A stretch of DNA of 64,000 nucleotides from Vibrio furnissii CIP 102972 (GCF_000176175.1 NZ_ACZP01000017.1:38802-102801), one strand, 5' to 3'. Positions 26,210-35,327 are shown, counted from the stretch's first letter. Translations and numbers: made by a program. Notes: generated from the sequence alone by a model not told the origin.

Positions 26210-27742
26210 TTACTTGAGGCCCAGGCGTTTTGCCAATCGGTGAAGATTGCCGTTGTCCAATCCCAATTGGCGAGCAGTGGCTGCCCAGTTATTCTGATTT
26301 TGCTCAAGTGCTTGCGAAATCATCGCGGTTTGGAAGGTATCGGTTGCTTCTTTCAATTTGGCATCTGGCAAGGTCAGAGACGTATGGGGATTGAGCGTCT
26401 GTTGAGATGACTCGCGTTGTCCGGATGTTTTTAAATCGACATCTTCCGCAGTTAACTCGATGTCCAATGCGTGAGATCGTGCTCGGGCTAACACCCCAGC
26501 TCGTTTGATGGCATGTTCTAATTCACGCACATTGCCCGGCCAATTGTAGGCTTTCAAAGCCTGAATCAGAGCTGGGGAGAGGCGAATACTATTCATTCCC
26601 AACTTGCTTTTTAGCCGCTCTGCAAAAAAGCCAGCCAGCAGCACCATGTCATCCTCACGTTCGCGAAGTGGAGGAACATACAGTGGAAAAACACTCAAAC
26701 GGTGATAGAGGTCGGCACGAAAACGTCCTGCGGTCACTTCCTCATGCAGTACTCGGTTTGTCGCCGCGACGATACGGGTATTGACGCGGATATGACGATC
26801 TTCCCCCACGCGCTGTATGTCTCCATATTGCAGTGCTCGCAATAGTTTGGCTTGCAGACCGAGCGATAGTTCGCCCACTTCATCTAAAAACAGCGTCCCG
26901 CCATCGGCCTGTTCAAATTTACCTTTACGGTGACTGATGGCGCCAGTGAAGGCGCCTTTGATATGGCCAAACAGTTCGCTTTCCGCCACAGACTCCGGTA
27001 AAGCAGCGCAATTCAGGTAGACCAGAGGATGGCTTGCACGTCGAGAGCGATGATGAATGGCATTGGCGACCAACTCTTTACCGACACCCGTTTCACCCAT
27101 CACCAACACGGACAGTTCGGTATCCGCCACCGCATCTATCTGTTGCTGAAGCGCGGTCATACCCGCGGATTGGCCGATGATCTCGTTATCCAACGTGCGT
27201 TTTTCTGCATAAGATTCTCGTGACAGGCTGGTTTGCGTTTCCAGTTGTTCAAGTAGTAATGCGGTGTGCAAACCACCAGCAGCCAACGCACTGATAAAAC
27301 GTAACTCTTGGTTTTGCAGCCCGGAAAACTGATTGGGATCGAAGGCATCAATGGTGATGGCTCCAATCAGTTGATCATCAATTAACAAAGGCAGGCCAAT
27401 GCATGCGTGAACGTGTAATTGGTCATCATGATTTGGGATTAAACCATCGTAGGGATCCGGTAAGGTGCTGTCGGAGGGAAAACGGACGATGTCGCCAGCT
27501 CGGGCAATCGCCTCTAAGCGTGGATGTTGCCCGATAGCAAAACGGCGCCCCAAGACTTCAGTTGCCAATCCATTGATGGCGAGTGGTTTAAAGTGTTGGT
27601 CTTCAAACAAAAGTAGCGCAGAAGCATCGCACTTCAAGACTTCGCGAATGGTCGTCAGCAAGGTGTCGAAACGAGCCTGACGAGTGAGTGCGGAGTTTAA
27701 ATCTTGGGTGATGTGCAGCCATTGATCGATTAGATAATTCAT
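26210..27742 (-). CDS. norR: Nitric oxide-responsive sigma-54 activator NorR
   Basis: 510-residue enhancer-binding protein. An N-terminal GAF domain (about 20-165) senses NO through iron. The central AAA+ domain has Walker A GETGVGKE, the sigma-54 contact loop GAFTGA and Walker B TLFLDEVGEL. The C-terminal Fis-type helix-turn-helix reads NNWAATARQLGLDNGNLHRLAKRL. The ATG at 27742 (MNYLIDQW) is preferred; an in-frame TTG at 27763 would place a NorR site inside the gene. It diverges from norVW and probably represses itself through the nearest site. Confidence 0.95.
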   Translation of the reverse strand: MNYLIDQWLHITQDLNSALTRQARFDTLLTTIREVLKCDASALLLFEDQHFKPLAINGLATEVLGRRFAIGQHPRLEAIARAGDIVRFPSDSTLPDPYDGLIPNHDDQLHVHACIGLPLLIDDQLIGAITIDAFDPNQFSGLQNQELRFISALAAGGLHTALLLEQLETQTSLSRESYAEKRTLDNEIIGQSAGMTALQQQIDAVADTELSVLVMGETGVGKELVANAIHHRSRRASHPLVYLNCAALPESVAESELFGHIKGAFTGAISHRKGKFEQADGGTLFLDEVGELSLGLQAKLLRALQYGDIQRVGEDRHIRVNTRIVAATNRVLHEEVTAGRFRADLYHRLSVFPLYVPPLREREDDMVLLAGFFAERLKSKLGMNSIRLSPALIQALKAYNWPGNVRELEHAIKRAGVLARARSHALDIELTAEDVDLKTSGQRESSQQTLNPHTSLTLPDAKLKEATDTFQTAMISQALEQNQNNWAATARQLGLDNGNLHRLAKRLGLK

Positions 27743-27758
27743 AACCATTACCGGTTGT

Positions 27759-27804
27759 GTCAATTTAACAATTGTATTGTCATTAAAACAATTGTCAAAT
27801 CGAC
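27759..27804. promoter_or_regulatory. Three NorR enhancer sites
   Basis: Three copies of the NorR core GT-N7-AC are present: GTCAATTTAAC (27759-27769), GTCATTAAAAC (27779-27789) and GTCAAATCGAC (27794-27804). All begin GTCA. They lie between norR and norV, 55-100 bp before the sigma-54 promoter, the same number as in E. coli. Confidence 0.85.
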
Positions 27805-27857
27805 TATTTTTGAAGGTGTTTTGTTTTAACTTTATGATATTTAAAGATTAATAAAAT

Positions 27858-27873
27858 TGGCATGCCTGATGCA
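27858..27873 (+). promoter_or_regulatory. Sigma-54 (-24/-12) promoter of norVW
   Basis: TGGCATGCCTGATGCA has the invariant GG-N10-GC spacing and fits TGGCAY-N-TTGCA with one mismatch. It lies about 48 bp before the norV start and downstream of three NorR sites. Confidence 0.88.
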
Positions 27874-27920
27874 ATAAGTGAAGAAACTATTTATTTATCT
27901 CGTTATTGAAGGTGTTAGTC

Positions 27921-29420
27921 ATGACAATTCACGTAAAAAACAATATTCACTGGGTGGGCCAACGCGATTGGGAGGTACAGGACTTCCACGGTACTGAATT
28001 CAAAATGACGAAAGGCACCAGTTACAACAGTTATCTCATTCGTGAAGGAAAAACCGTGTTGATTGATACGGTGGATCATCACTTCAGCCAACAATTCATT
28101 CAACAGCTAGAAATGGAAATCGAATTGACGTCGATCGATTTCATTGTCATCAACCATGCCGAAGAGGATCACTCCGGTGCGCTGTCTGCGTTAATGGAGA
28201 AGATTCCCAACACCCCCATTTATTGCACGGAAGCTGCGATAGATTCGATTGTTGGTCATCACCACCATCCGGAATGGAACTTCCACACGGTAAAAACCGG
28301 AGACAGTATTGATATCGGTAACGGCAAGCAACTGGTCTTTGTTGAAGCCCCTATGCTGCATTGGCCAGACAGCATGATGACTTACCTGACGGGCGATGCC
28401 GTGCTATTCAGCAATGATGCCTTTGGTCAGCACTACTGCGATGAGCATCTGTTTAATGACGAAGTGGATCAGAATGAATTGATGGAGCAGTGCTTGCGTT
28501 ACTACTCCAACATTCTTACGCCATTTAGTGCGTTAGTTACAGCAAAAATCAAAGAGGTGCTGAGCTTCAACTTGCCTGTCGACATGATTGCGACGTCACA
28601 TGGCATCGTTTGGCGTCACAATCCGATCCAAATCATTGAACAATACTTAGCGTGGGCCGATAACTATCAAGAAAATCGCATTACTCTCTTCTACGATTCC
28701 ATGTCAAATAACACGCGTATGATGGCCGATGCGATTGCACAAGGGATTCATGATGTTGATCCGAGTGTGGCGGTGAAAGTGTTTAACGTGTCCAAGCACG
28801 ATAAAAATGACATCCTCGCGAACGTGTTCCGCTCCAAAGGCATCTTGGTGGGCTCATCTACGATGAACAACGTGATGATGCCGAAAGTCGCTGGCATGTT
28901 AGAGGAAATCACCGGCCTGCGTTTCAAAGATAAAAAGGCTGCTGCCTTTGGTAGTTATGGTTGGAATGGTGGAGCGGTGGATCGTATTCATGCACGTCTC
29001 ACCGATGCCGGGTTTGAAACTGCGTTGGGTCTGAAAACCAAATGGCGACCAGATGGCAAAGCGATGCGTGAATGCCGTGAGCATGGTCAGATGATTGCCA
29101 AGCTGTGGTCGAAGGGGGCGCTGTCAAACAGCAGCGCGGCGCCGGCACGATTGACAAAAACACCTCAAACTCCAGCGGTGATTGAGCACAGTGCAGCACA
29201 GGTCGCTCGAGACATAGAGACCAACAATACCAATAAAGAAACCCACGCCCCAGACTGCCAATGCATGATCTGCTCCGTGTGTAATTGGGTGTATGACCCC
29301 GCACAAGGTGAACCGAATCAAGGAATTGAACCGGGCACGGTTTGGTCTGATGTGCCGGATTATTTCCTCTGTCCTGAATGTCACTTGGGCAAAGACGTAT
29401 TTGTTGAGTTCAAAGGCTAA
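27921..29420 (+). CDS. norV: Anaerobic nitric oxide reductase flavorubredoxin
   Basis: Cytoplasmic NO reductase converting NO to N2O. The 499-residue protein has an N-terminal diiron beta-lactamase-like domain (INHAEEDHSG and HWPDSMMTYL ligands), a flavodoxin domain (FYDSMSNNTRMMADAIAQG) and a C-terminal rubredoxin with two Cys pairs (CSVC and CPEC). The ATG at 27921 follows GAAGGTG and matches the E. coli start (VKNNIHWVGQRDWEV). A TTG 15 bases upstream is less likely. It is first in an operon with norW. Confidence 0.97.
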   Translation: MTIHVKNNIHWVGQRDWEVQDFHGTEFKMTKGTSYNSYLIREGKTVLIDTVDHHFSQQFIQQLEMEIELTSIDFIVINHAEEDHSGALSALMEKIPNTPIYCTEAAIDSIVGHHHHPEWNFHTVKTGDSIDIGNGKQLVFVEAPMLHWPDSMMTYLTGDAVLFSNDAFGQHYCDEHLFNDEVDQNELMEQCLRYYSNILTPFSALVTAKIKEVLSFNLPVDMIATSHGIVWRHNPIQIIEQYLAWADNYQENRITLFYDSMSNNTRMMADAIAQGIHDVDPSVAVKVFNVSKHDKNDILANVFRSKGILVGSSTMNNVMMPKVAGMLEEITGLRFKDKKAAAFGSYGWNGGAVDRIHARLTDAGFETALGLKTKWRPDGKAMRECREHGQMIAKLWSKGALSNSSAAPARLTKTPQTPAVIEHSAAQVARDIETNNTNKETHAPDCQCMICSVCNWVYDPAQGEPNQGIEPGTVWSDVPDYFLCPECHLGKDVFVEFKG

Positions 29421-29431
29421 GGAGATAGTGA

Positions 29432-30637
29432 ATGCAAGCACCGATTGTGATTATTGGCAGTGGTTTTGCTGCTTATCAGCTCGTGAAAACGATACGTCGA
29501 ATCGACGCGCAGATTCCGATTCAACTGTTTACCGCTGACGATGGCGCAGAGTACAACAAACCGGATTTGAGCCATGTCTTTACCAAGCAACAAACCGCTC
29601 ATGACTTAGTGGTGAAAACTGGCCACGTGTTCGCGCAGGAATATAACGTCGATCTGCATGCCAATGCTTGGGTTGAGAGTATTGATACTCACGCGCAACA
29701 CATTTTGGCAGAAGGATGCACATACCCCTATTCGAAATTGGTTTTGGCGATGGGAGCAACCCCCTTTGTGCCACCTATGCAGGGGAATGCGGTAGAAGAA
29801 GTGGTGACACTCAATTCACTGCAAGAGTACCAAGCTGCAGAGGTAAGAATCAGTACAGCGACGCGAGCACTGGTGATGGGCGGAGGCCTGATTGGCGTCG
29901 AGATAGCGATGGATTTGGCGAGCAGTGGTAAAGCGGTGACGATCGTCGAGCCTAACCCGCGTTTGCTCGCCAATCTGATTCCAGAGTTTGTCGCCTTCCC
30001 CTTAGAAAAACAGCTGAAGCAACAAGGCATTCAGTTGAATCTAGAGCGCAGCGTTGTCGAAATGAATCGCTCTGGTACGACACTTGCGGTGCGACTGAGC
30101 GGTGGTCAAATGGTTGAAACCGATGTGGTGATTGTTGCCGCAGGCTTGCGCGCCAACACGCAACTCGCCAAAGCGTCGGGCATTCAAGTGCGTAAAGGTA
30201 TTGTTGTCGATGCCTGTTTGCAGACGTCGGCGCCCCATGTTTTTGCATTGGGCGATTGCGCAGAGATTCAAGGACGACTGATGCCTTATCTACAACCGAT
30301 TGTATTAAGTGCCAATGTGTTGGGTAAGCAATTATTGGGGCAGTCAGCAGAATTGGTTCTGCCTCCGATGATGATCAAAGTGAAAACGCCCAGTTACCCC
30401 ATTCAACTCGCAGGGCGTTTTGACAATATTGCGGCTTGGCGTGTGCAGATGTCTCAATCTGGCATCGTGGCTCAAGCTGAAAATGAAAATGAGCAATTCA
30501 TGGGGTTTGTCGTCACGGGTGAATATGTGGCTCAGGCATTTCCGCTGTTGCGCGAGTTATCCCAAGTCGTGATTCAATCGTCACCCAATTCCATTCATCA
30601 TGAGCGAGGAGTTTCTTATGTCACATCTACGTATTAA
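29432..30637 (+). CDS. norW: NADH:flavorubredoxin reductase
   Basis: FAD enzyme that passes NADH electrons to the rubredoxin domain of NorV. FAD motif GSGFAAYQLV at the N-terminus, NAD motif VMGGGLIGVEIAMDLA near residue 150, and the second FAD motif VFALGDCAEI. The 401 residues are slightly longer than E. coli NorW because of a C-terminal tail that overlaps the next gene by 20 bases. AAGGAG lies nine bases before the start, eleven bases after norV. Confidence 0.95.
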   Translation: MQAPIVIIGSGFAAYQLVKTIRRIDAQIPIQLFTADDGAEYNKPDLSHVFTKQQTAHDLVVKTGHVFAQEYNVDLHANAWVESIDTHAQHILAEGCTYPYSKLVLAMGATPFVPPMQGNAVEEVVTLNSLQEYQAAEVRISTATRALVMGGGLIGVEIAMDLASSGKAVTIVEPNPRLLANLIPEFVAFPLEKQLKQQGIQLNLERSVVEMNRSGTTLAVRLSGGQMVETDVVIVAAGLRANTQLAKASGIQVRKGIVVDACLQTSAPHVFALGDCAEIQGRLMPYLQPIVLSANVLGKQLLGQSAELVLPPMMIKVKTPSYPIQLAGRFDNIAAWRVQMSQSGIVAQAENENEQFMGFVVTGEYVAQAFPLLRELSQVVIQSSPNSIHHERGVSYVTSTY

Positions 30638-30953
30638 CAAAGATTGGACCATTCAGCGTTCAACGCCATTTTTTACTAAAAATAATGTGCCTAAAGCTCT
30701 GCTCAGCCATCACAATACGGCTGAGGGTGTGTTTGGCCAGTTATGTGTGATGGAAGGTCAGGTAACCTATTATGGATTTGCAGATGAAAATGCCACTGAG
30801 CCAGAGAAGGTTGTGGTCATTGCTGCAGGCCAATTTGCGACCAGCCCACCTCAGTACTGGCACCGTATTGAAATGAGCGATGACGCGCAGTTTAATATCA
30901 ACTTTTGGTCTCAAAGCAATGAGAGTCAGCGCAACTTGGTTCATGCCAAATAA
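30618..30953 (+). CDS. YeaR-like DUF1971 protein
   Basis: 111-residue cupin-like protein (RSTPFFTKNNVPKALLSHHN ... YYGFADENATEPEKVVVIAAG ... PPQYWHRIE) strongly resembling E. coli YeaR, whose gene is induced by nitrate and NO. The start MSHLRINKDW follows AGGAG; the upstream in-frame ATG at 30600 lies inside norW without a ribosome site. The 20-bp overlap with norW makes it a third gene of the NO operon, consistent with a role in NO or nitrosative stress. The biochemical activity is unknown. Confidence 0.88.
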   Translation: MSHLRINKDWTIQRSTPFFTKNNVPKALLSHHNTAEGVFGQLCVMEGQVTYYGFADENATEPEKVVVIAAGQFATSPPQYWHRIEMSDDAQFNINFWSQSNESQRNLVHAK

Positions 30954-31024
30954 GCCATTGCTCTTTTTGTGTGATGATGAAAGATGAGGGTTGGTATTGA
31001 ATTGCCGACATGATCGATAGAATT

Positions 31025-31055
31025 AAAAAAGCCCTTAATCAATAAGGGCTTTTTT
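31025..31055. terminator. Bidirectional terminator between the NO operon and yicC
   Basis: AAAAAAGCCCTTA, a short loop, TAAGGGCTTTTTT, between convergent genes. Confidence 0.9.
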
Positions 31056-31075
31056 GTGCAAATGTGACAGTACGA

Positions 31076-31942
31076 TCACTCGATATTCTGGATCTGTTCG
31101 CGCATTTGCTCGATCAGCACTTTGAGTTCCACGCCAGAGGCGGTGATGTCGGTGCTGATTGATTTGGAGGCCAGTGTGTTGGACTCGCGGTTGAACTCTT
31201 GCATCATGAAATCGAGACGGCGACCGACTGAGCCGCCTTTTTTCAGAATGTTGCGCGTTTCTTTGACGTGCGAATCGAGGCGATCCAGCTCTTCCGCCAC
31301 ATCTGATTTCTGCGCTAGCAGAATCAGCTCTTGTTCGATGCGGCTTGGGTCGAGCTCGACTTTCGCTTCTTCAAATTTGCCGACCAGACGCTCACGTTGC
31401 CAGTCGATGATTTCCGGCATGCGCGCGCGCACTTTGACGACTTCGGCGCTGATGCCATCCAGACGCTGTTCGATCAGCGCTTTCATGTTTTCACCTTCGC
31501 GGCCACGCGCTTCGATGAACTCGCTCACCGCTTCATCAAATCCTTCCAGCAGCGATTTGTTGATTGCGTCCATATCTTGTTCTGGGGTTTCCATCACGCC
31601 CGGCCACTGCATCACTTGGAATGGGTTGATGCGGCTCAGTTCACCGGTCATGTGCATGACTTGGCTGGCGGCTTTAATCACTTGTTCAGCCAGCGCCTCG
31701 TTGATGTTCAACTTGCTTTGCGCTGCAGGGTTGGCATCAAAACGCAGGTGACATTCGACTTTACCGCGCGCCAGACGCTGGCGGAAACGTTCGCGCAATA
31801 CGGGCTCCAGGCCACGGAACTGCTCCGGCAGGCGGAAATAGGTTTCCAGGTAGCGTTGGTTAACCGAGCGAATTTCCCACACGGCACTGCCCCAATCGCC
31901 TTTGACTTCTTTGCGTGCATACGCCGTCATGCTGTAGATCAT
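31076..31942 (-). CDS. yicC: YicC-family endoribonuclease/RNA adaptor
   Basis: 288 residues beginning MIYSMTAYARKEVKGDWGSA and ending with the family tail LKVLIEQMREQIQNIE. YicC proteins are RNases or RNase adaptors linked to small RNA turnover. The start is set by homology at 31942 with AAGGA upstream; the frame extends 22 residues further but without similarity. It is divergent from rph, as in many gammaproteobacteria. Confidence 0.93.
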   Translation of the reverse strand: MIYSMTAYARKEVKGDWGSAVWEIRSVNQRYLETYFRLPEQFRGLEPVLRERFRQRLARGKVECHLRFDANPAAQSKLNINEALAEQVIKAASQVMHMTGELSRINPFQVMQWPGVMETPEQDMDAINKSLLEGFDEAVSEFIEARGREGENMKALIEQRLDGISAEVVKVRARMPEIIDWQRERLVGKFEEAKVELDPSRIEQELILLAQKSDVAEELDRLDSHVKETRNILKKGGSVGRRLDFMMQEFNRESNTLASKSISTDITASGVELKVLIEQMREQIQNIE

Positions 31943-32157
31943 CGATGTGTCCTTGGTTTTGAATTTTTTAAATGAACTGGCGCTAATACTAGCATAGAAA
32001 ACCCCCACGGTGGCGAGAGACGCGTCGCCAACTTCGCTGATCCAACCGATGCAAACCTAGGATTGAGGTTTGAATTCCGCTATAATTCTGCCCCAATCAA
32101 ATCCGCCCTTGCGATGGCGGTTCATCCAACGGTTCACCCAACATAGGTAAAGCCCTT

Positions 32158-32874
32158 ATGCGTCCAAATAACCGCGCTGCGGATCAGGTTCGTCCGATTC
32201 AAATTACTCGTCATTACACGGCTTACGCAGAAGGTTCTGTGCTGGTGGAATTCGGCAATACCAAAGTGCTGTGTAACGCAACGGTAGAAGAAGGCGTGCC
32301 ACGCTGGCTGAAAGGTCAGGGCAAAGGCTGGGTGACTGCAGAATACGGCATGCTGCCACGCGCCACCCATTCGCGCACACGTCGTGAAGCGGCGAACGGC
32401 AAACAAGGCGGTCGTACCATGGAAATTCAACGTCTGATCGCGCGCAGCCTGCGTGCCGTGGTCGACTTAGAAGCGATGGGTGAGCTGATGATCACCGTGG
32501 ATTGTGACGTGATTCAAGCTGACGGCGGCACACGCACCGCATCGATTTCTGGCGCTAGTGTGGCGATGGCCGATGCGTTCGACAAACTGGTTGCCGACGG
32601 CAAACTGAAGAAGAACCCGATGAAAGGCCATGTGGCTGCGGTTTCCGTGGGCATTCTGGGCCAAGACGTGTTGTGTGATTTGGAATATGTGGAAGATTCT
32701 GCGGCAGACACCGACATGAACGTGGTGATGACCGAAGAAGGCAAGATGATCGAAATTCAGGGCACGGCCGAAGGCGAACCGTTCAGTCATGAACAGTTGC
32801 TTGATTTGTTGGCGGTGGCCAAGAAAGGCATTGCAGACATCGTCTCGGCGCAGAAGGCGTCGTTAGAGAATTGA
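32158..32874 (+). CDS. rph: RNase PH
   Basis: Phosphate-dependent 3' exoribonuclease that trims tRNA. All 238 residues of the family are present (MRPNNRAADQVRPI ... GKGWVTAEYGMLPRATHSR ... CDVIQADGGTRTASI), so it is intact. The stop codon is five bases before an attenuator hairpin, the arrangement that couples rph translation to pyrE expression in enterics. Confidence 0.97.
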   Translation: MRPNNRAADQVRPIQITRHYTAYAEGSVLVEFGNTKVLCNATVEEGVPRWLKGQGKGWVTAEYGMLPRATHSRTRREAANGKQGGRTMEIQRLIARSLRAVVDLEAMGELMITVDCDVIQADGGTRTASISGASVAMADAFDKLVADGKLKKNPMKGHVAAVSVGILGQDVLCDLEYVEDSAADTDMNVVMTEEGKMIEIQGTAEGEPFSHEQLLDLLAVAKKGIADIVSAQKASLEN

Positions 32875-32878
32875 TGAT

Positions 32879-32906
32879 TAGCTCCCGAAAGGGGGCTATT
32901 TTTTTG
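32879..32906 (+). terminator. Attenuator between rph and pyrE
   Basis: TAGCTCCC-GAAA-GGGGGCTA forms an eight-base-pair stem (one T-G pair) followed by eight T. It starts five bases after the rph stop, so ribosomes finishing rph could prevent it forming. The known enteric mechanism makes pyrE sensitive to UTP; operation here is inferred. Confidence 0.82.
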
Positions 32907-33052
32907 TCTAAATTTTTTGCCGCGCAGGCGGCAGTAAGAAACTTTGGGCGCTTACGGAGTGACTTACGGAGTAAAGTGCCCACTGCGGTGTTTGACGAGG
33001 TGCAAACCCGAACCCTGTTTACCCTGAACCTTGGATATATAGAGAGAAAGTG

Positions 33053-33694
33053 ATGAAAGCATACCAGCGTGAATTTATTGAGTTTGCCCTAGAAAAGGAA
33101 GTACTGAAATTTGGTGAGTTTACTTTGAAGTCAGGCCGTAAAAGCCCATATTTCTTTAACGCTGGTCTATTCAACACTGGTCGCGATTTAGCGCGCCTCG
33201 GCCGTTTTTACGCAGCGGCGCTGGTGGATTCAGCGATTGAGTTTGATGTGCTGTTTGGCCCGGCCTACAAAGGGATCCCGATTGCGACCACCACCGCGGT
33301 CGCACTGGCTGATCACCACGATGTGGATACGCCCTACTGTTTTAACCGCAAAGAAGCCAAAGATCACGGCGAAGGTGGCAATTTGGTGGGCAGTGCGCTG
33401 GAAGGCCGCATCATGCTGGTGGACGATGTGATCACTGCGGGCACGGCGATTCGTGAGTCGATGGAAATCATTCAGAACAACGGCGCGGATTTGGCCGGTG
33501 TACTGGTGGCGATTGACCGTCAGGAAAAAGGCAAAGGCGAATTATCGGCGATTCAGGAAGTTGAGCGTGACTTTGGTTGCGCGGTGATTTCGATTGTCAG
33601 CCTGACCGACCTTATCACCTATCTGGAAGAGCAAGGTGGTAACCGCGAACACCTCGATGCGGTGAAAGCGTACCGCGCGCAATACGGTATCTAA
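33053..33694 (+). CDS. pyrE: Orotate phosphoribosyltransferase
   Basis: Makes orotidine 5'-phosphate in pyrimidine synthesis. 213 residues, the same length as the E. coli enzyme, with the PRPP-binding motif IMLVDDVITAGTA. ATG at 33053 is preferred to the preceding GTG at 33050, since AGAGAGAAA is correctly spaced. Lies downstream of the rph attenuator. Confidence 0.96.
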   Translation: MKAYQREFIEFALEKEVLKFGEFTLKSGRKSPYFFNAGLFNTGRDLARLGRFYAAALVDSAIEFDVLFGPAYKGIPIATTTAVALADHHDVDTPYCFNRKEAKDHGEGGNLVGSALEGRIMLVDDVITAGTAIRESMEIIQNNGADLAGVLVAIDRQEKGKGELSAIQEVERDFGCAVISIVSLTDLITYLEEQGGNREHLDAVKAYRAQYGI

Positions 33695-33730
33695 TGCCGT
33701 TCTCCTTACAGGGGAAATGGACGGACAACA

Positions 33731-33756
33731 AAAAGCCCACCGATGGGTGGGCTTTC
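33731..33756. terminator. Terminator between pyrE and lpxL
   Basis: AAAAGCCCACC-GAT-GGGTGGGCTTTCT between convergent genes. Confidence 0.85.
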
Positions 33757-33780
33757 TAGTTCAAGCTGGCGTTGCCGACA

Positions 33781-34731
33781 TTATTGGTAACGAATGCCTT
33801 TCGGCACGTTCGGATCCTGCATGGTTTTAAAACGTTTGTGCAGCCACATCCACTGGGTTGGCGCGCGCATGATGACCATTTCTACATACTTGTTCATGTA
33901 GGCTGCGGCGGCAACTTCATCTTTTTGTGGGTAGTTGTCTCCCACGGCGATGTCGGCCAGTAGTTCATACTTGCCTTCGTCGTTACGAAAGCCGGACCCC
34001 ATCACGATGGCGCAGTGGCTGGTGTACGCCAGAATGCTGGTGCCGGTGGTGGTACACGCATCTTGCACTGCAAAAAACGGTACGAATACCGATTTGTTAC
34101 GCCCGTAATCGTGGTCTGGCAAATAGAACAGCAGCTCGCCCTGGCGCATGACGCGAATCATTTTCTTCACGTCTTTGCGGTCAATCAGCACGTTGCCGTT
34201 ATGCGTGCGGCCCCAATATTGGATGAAGTTGTAGGCGGGGTTGTTGTGTGGGCGAAACGCGCCATAACCCGGCAGACCCAGCACGGCAAACGCACGTGCG
34301 GTAATTTCCAGGTTGAGGGCATGCACGCAGCACAGCAGCACGCCTTGGCCGTTGGCTTTGTATTCGCGCAACACCGCCAAGTCTTTCTCAACAATACGAC
34401 GCTTGAACCGCCAAGTGGGCCAGAACCAGGTGATGCCGGTTTCAATCAGCGCCAGACCGGTGTTTTTGAAGTTCTCGACCACCATCTGCTCGACTTCATC
34501 GCTGTCTTTGTCAGGAAATGCCAGTTCAAAGTTACGCTTGGCCACGTGCACGCGTTTTTTACCCAAACGCATGCCCAGCAAGCCCAAGCTTTGGCCGAGC
34601 TTCAGCAGCACGGCATAAGGCAGTAGGTTTACGATCAGCGCGAGGGTGCCGAACCCCAGCCACACGCCCCAGTTTTTAGGGTGCAGCAAGGACAGGGTGA
34701 ATTGAGGTTTGCCGTATTTGTCTTGACTCAT
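33781..34731 (-). CDS. lpxL: Lipid A late acyltransferase, LpxL type
   Basis: 316-residue inner-membrane enzyme adding a secondary acyl chain to Kdo-lipid A precursor. One N-terminal hydrophobic segment (about 25-45), then the catalytic H-X4-E in HALNLEI, YGAFRPHNNPAYN, LPDHDYGRNKSVFVPFFAV and RAPTQWMWLHKRFKT, all closest to LpxL. ATG at 34731 is used; a GTG three codons earlier overlaps the slmA stop. It follows slmA by five bases. The LpxM/LpxN-like partner is not next to it but at 56.3-57.3 kb. Confidence 0.9.
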   Translation of the reverse strand: MSQDKYGKPQFTLSLLHPKNWGVWLGFGTLALIVNLLPYAVLLKLGQSLGLLGMRLGKKRVHVAKRNFELAFPDKDSDEVEQMVVENFKNTGLALIETGITWFWPTWRFKRRIVEKDLAVLREYKANGQGVLLCCVHALNLEITARAFAVLGLPGYGAFRPHNNPAYNFIQYWGRTHNGNVLIDRKDVKKMIRVMRQGELLFYLPDHDYGRNKSVFVPFFAVQDACTTTGTSILAYTSHCAIVMGSGFRNDEGKYELLADIAVGDNYPQKDEVAAAAYMNKYVEMVIMRAPTQWMWLHKRFKTMQDPNVPKGIRYQ

Positions 34732-34736
34732 GGGGT

Positions 34737-35327
34737 TCACTTAATCTGAGCACTCAGCAGCGACCAGTATTCGTCGAAGTTGGCCGTGGGCAGGTATTTG
34801 AAATCAGAACGCACGAAGCGGTTCAGACTGCCTTCGACCTGACCGAGTAACTGGGCGGCCAGAATGTTTTCGTCAACAGGGAATGATTTGCCTTCACGAA
34901 TTTTACGTTCACGCAGAATCTGACGCAATGACGTCTCGATGCGTTCAAACAGTTGATTGATGCGCTCACGCAGACGTTCATTTTCAAACATCAGAGCATG
35001 GCCGGACAAAATTCTTGTCAGACCGGGGTTACGTTCTGAAAACGCTAACAGTAATTGCATCACCAAGCGAATGCGGTTCAACGTGTCTTTTTCATCATCC
35101 AGAATACGGTTGATGCGCGACATCAACGACTCTTCGATGAACTCGATCAGCCCTTCGAACATGCGTGCTTTGCTTGGAAAATGGCGATACAACGCGGCTT
35201 CTGAGACGCCAACCTGCTTCGCCAATTTGGCGGTGGTGATGCGCGAAGCACCTTCATGCGATTCCAGCATTTGTGCTAAGGCTTGAAGAATTTCTTCACG
35301 TCGATTGCTTTTCTTACTGACGGCCAT
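34737..35327 (-). CDS. slmA: Nucleoid occlusion factor SlmA
   Basis: 196-residue TetR-family protein that blocks FtsZ assembly over DNA. The N-terminal helix-turn-helix TTAKLAKQVGVSEAALYRHF and the family ending SAQIK are clear. It is followed at once by lpxL, so the two are probably co-transcribed. Confidence 0.95.
   Translation of the reverse strand: MAVSKKSNRREEILQALAQMLESHEGASRITTAKLAKQVGVSEAALYRHFPSKARMFEGLIEFIEESLMSRINRILDDEKDTLNRIRLVMQLLLAFSERNPGLTRILSGHALMFENERLRERINQLFERIETSLRQILRERKIREGKSFPVDENILAAQLLGQVEGSLNRFVRSDFKYLPTANFDEYWSLLSAQIK

Noticed and set aside
27743..27763. TTG start for norR seven codons upstream
   Set aside because: It would put a NorR site inside the coding region and has no better ribosome site than the ATG at 27742.
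32871..33053. 60-residue plus-strand frame between rph and pyrE
   Set aside because: It begins inside the attenuator region, has no ribosome site or family features, and fills the known leader of pyrE.
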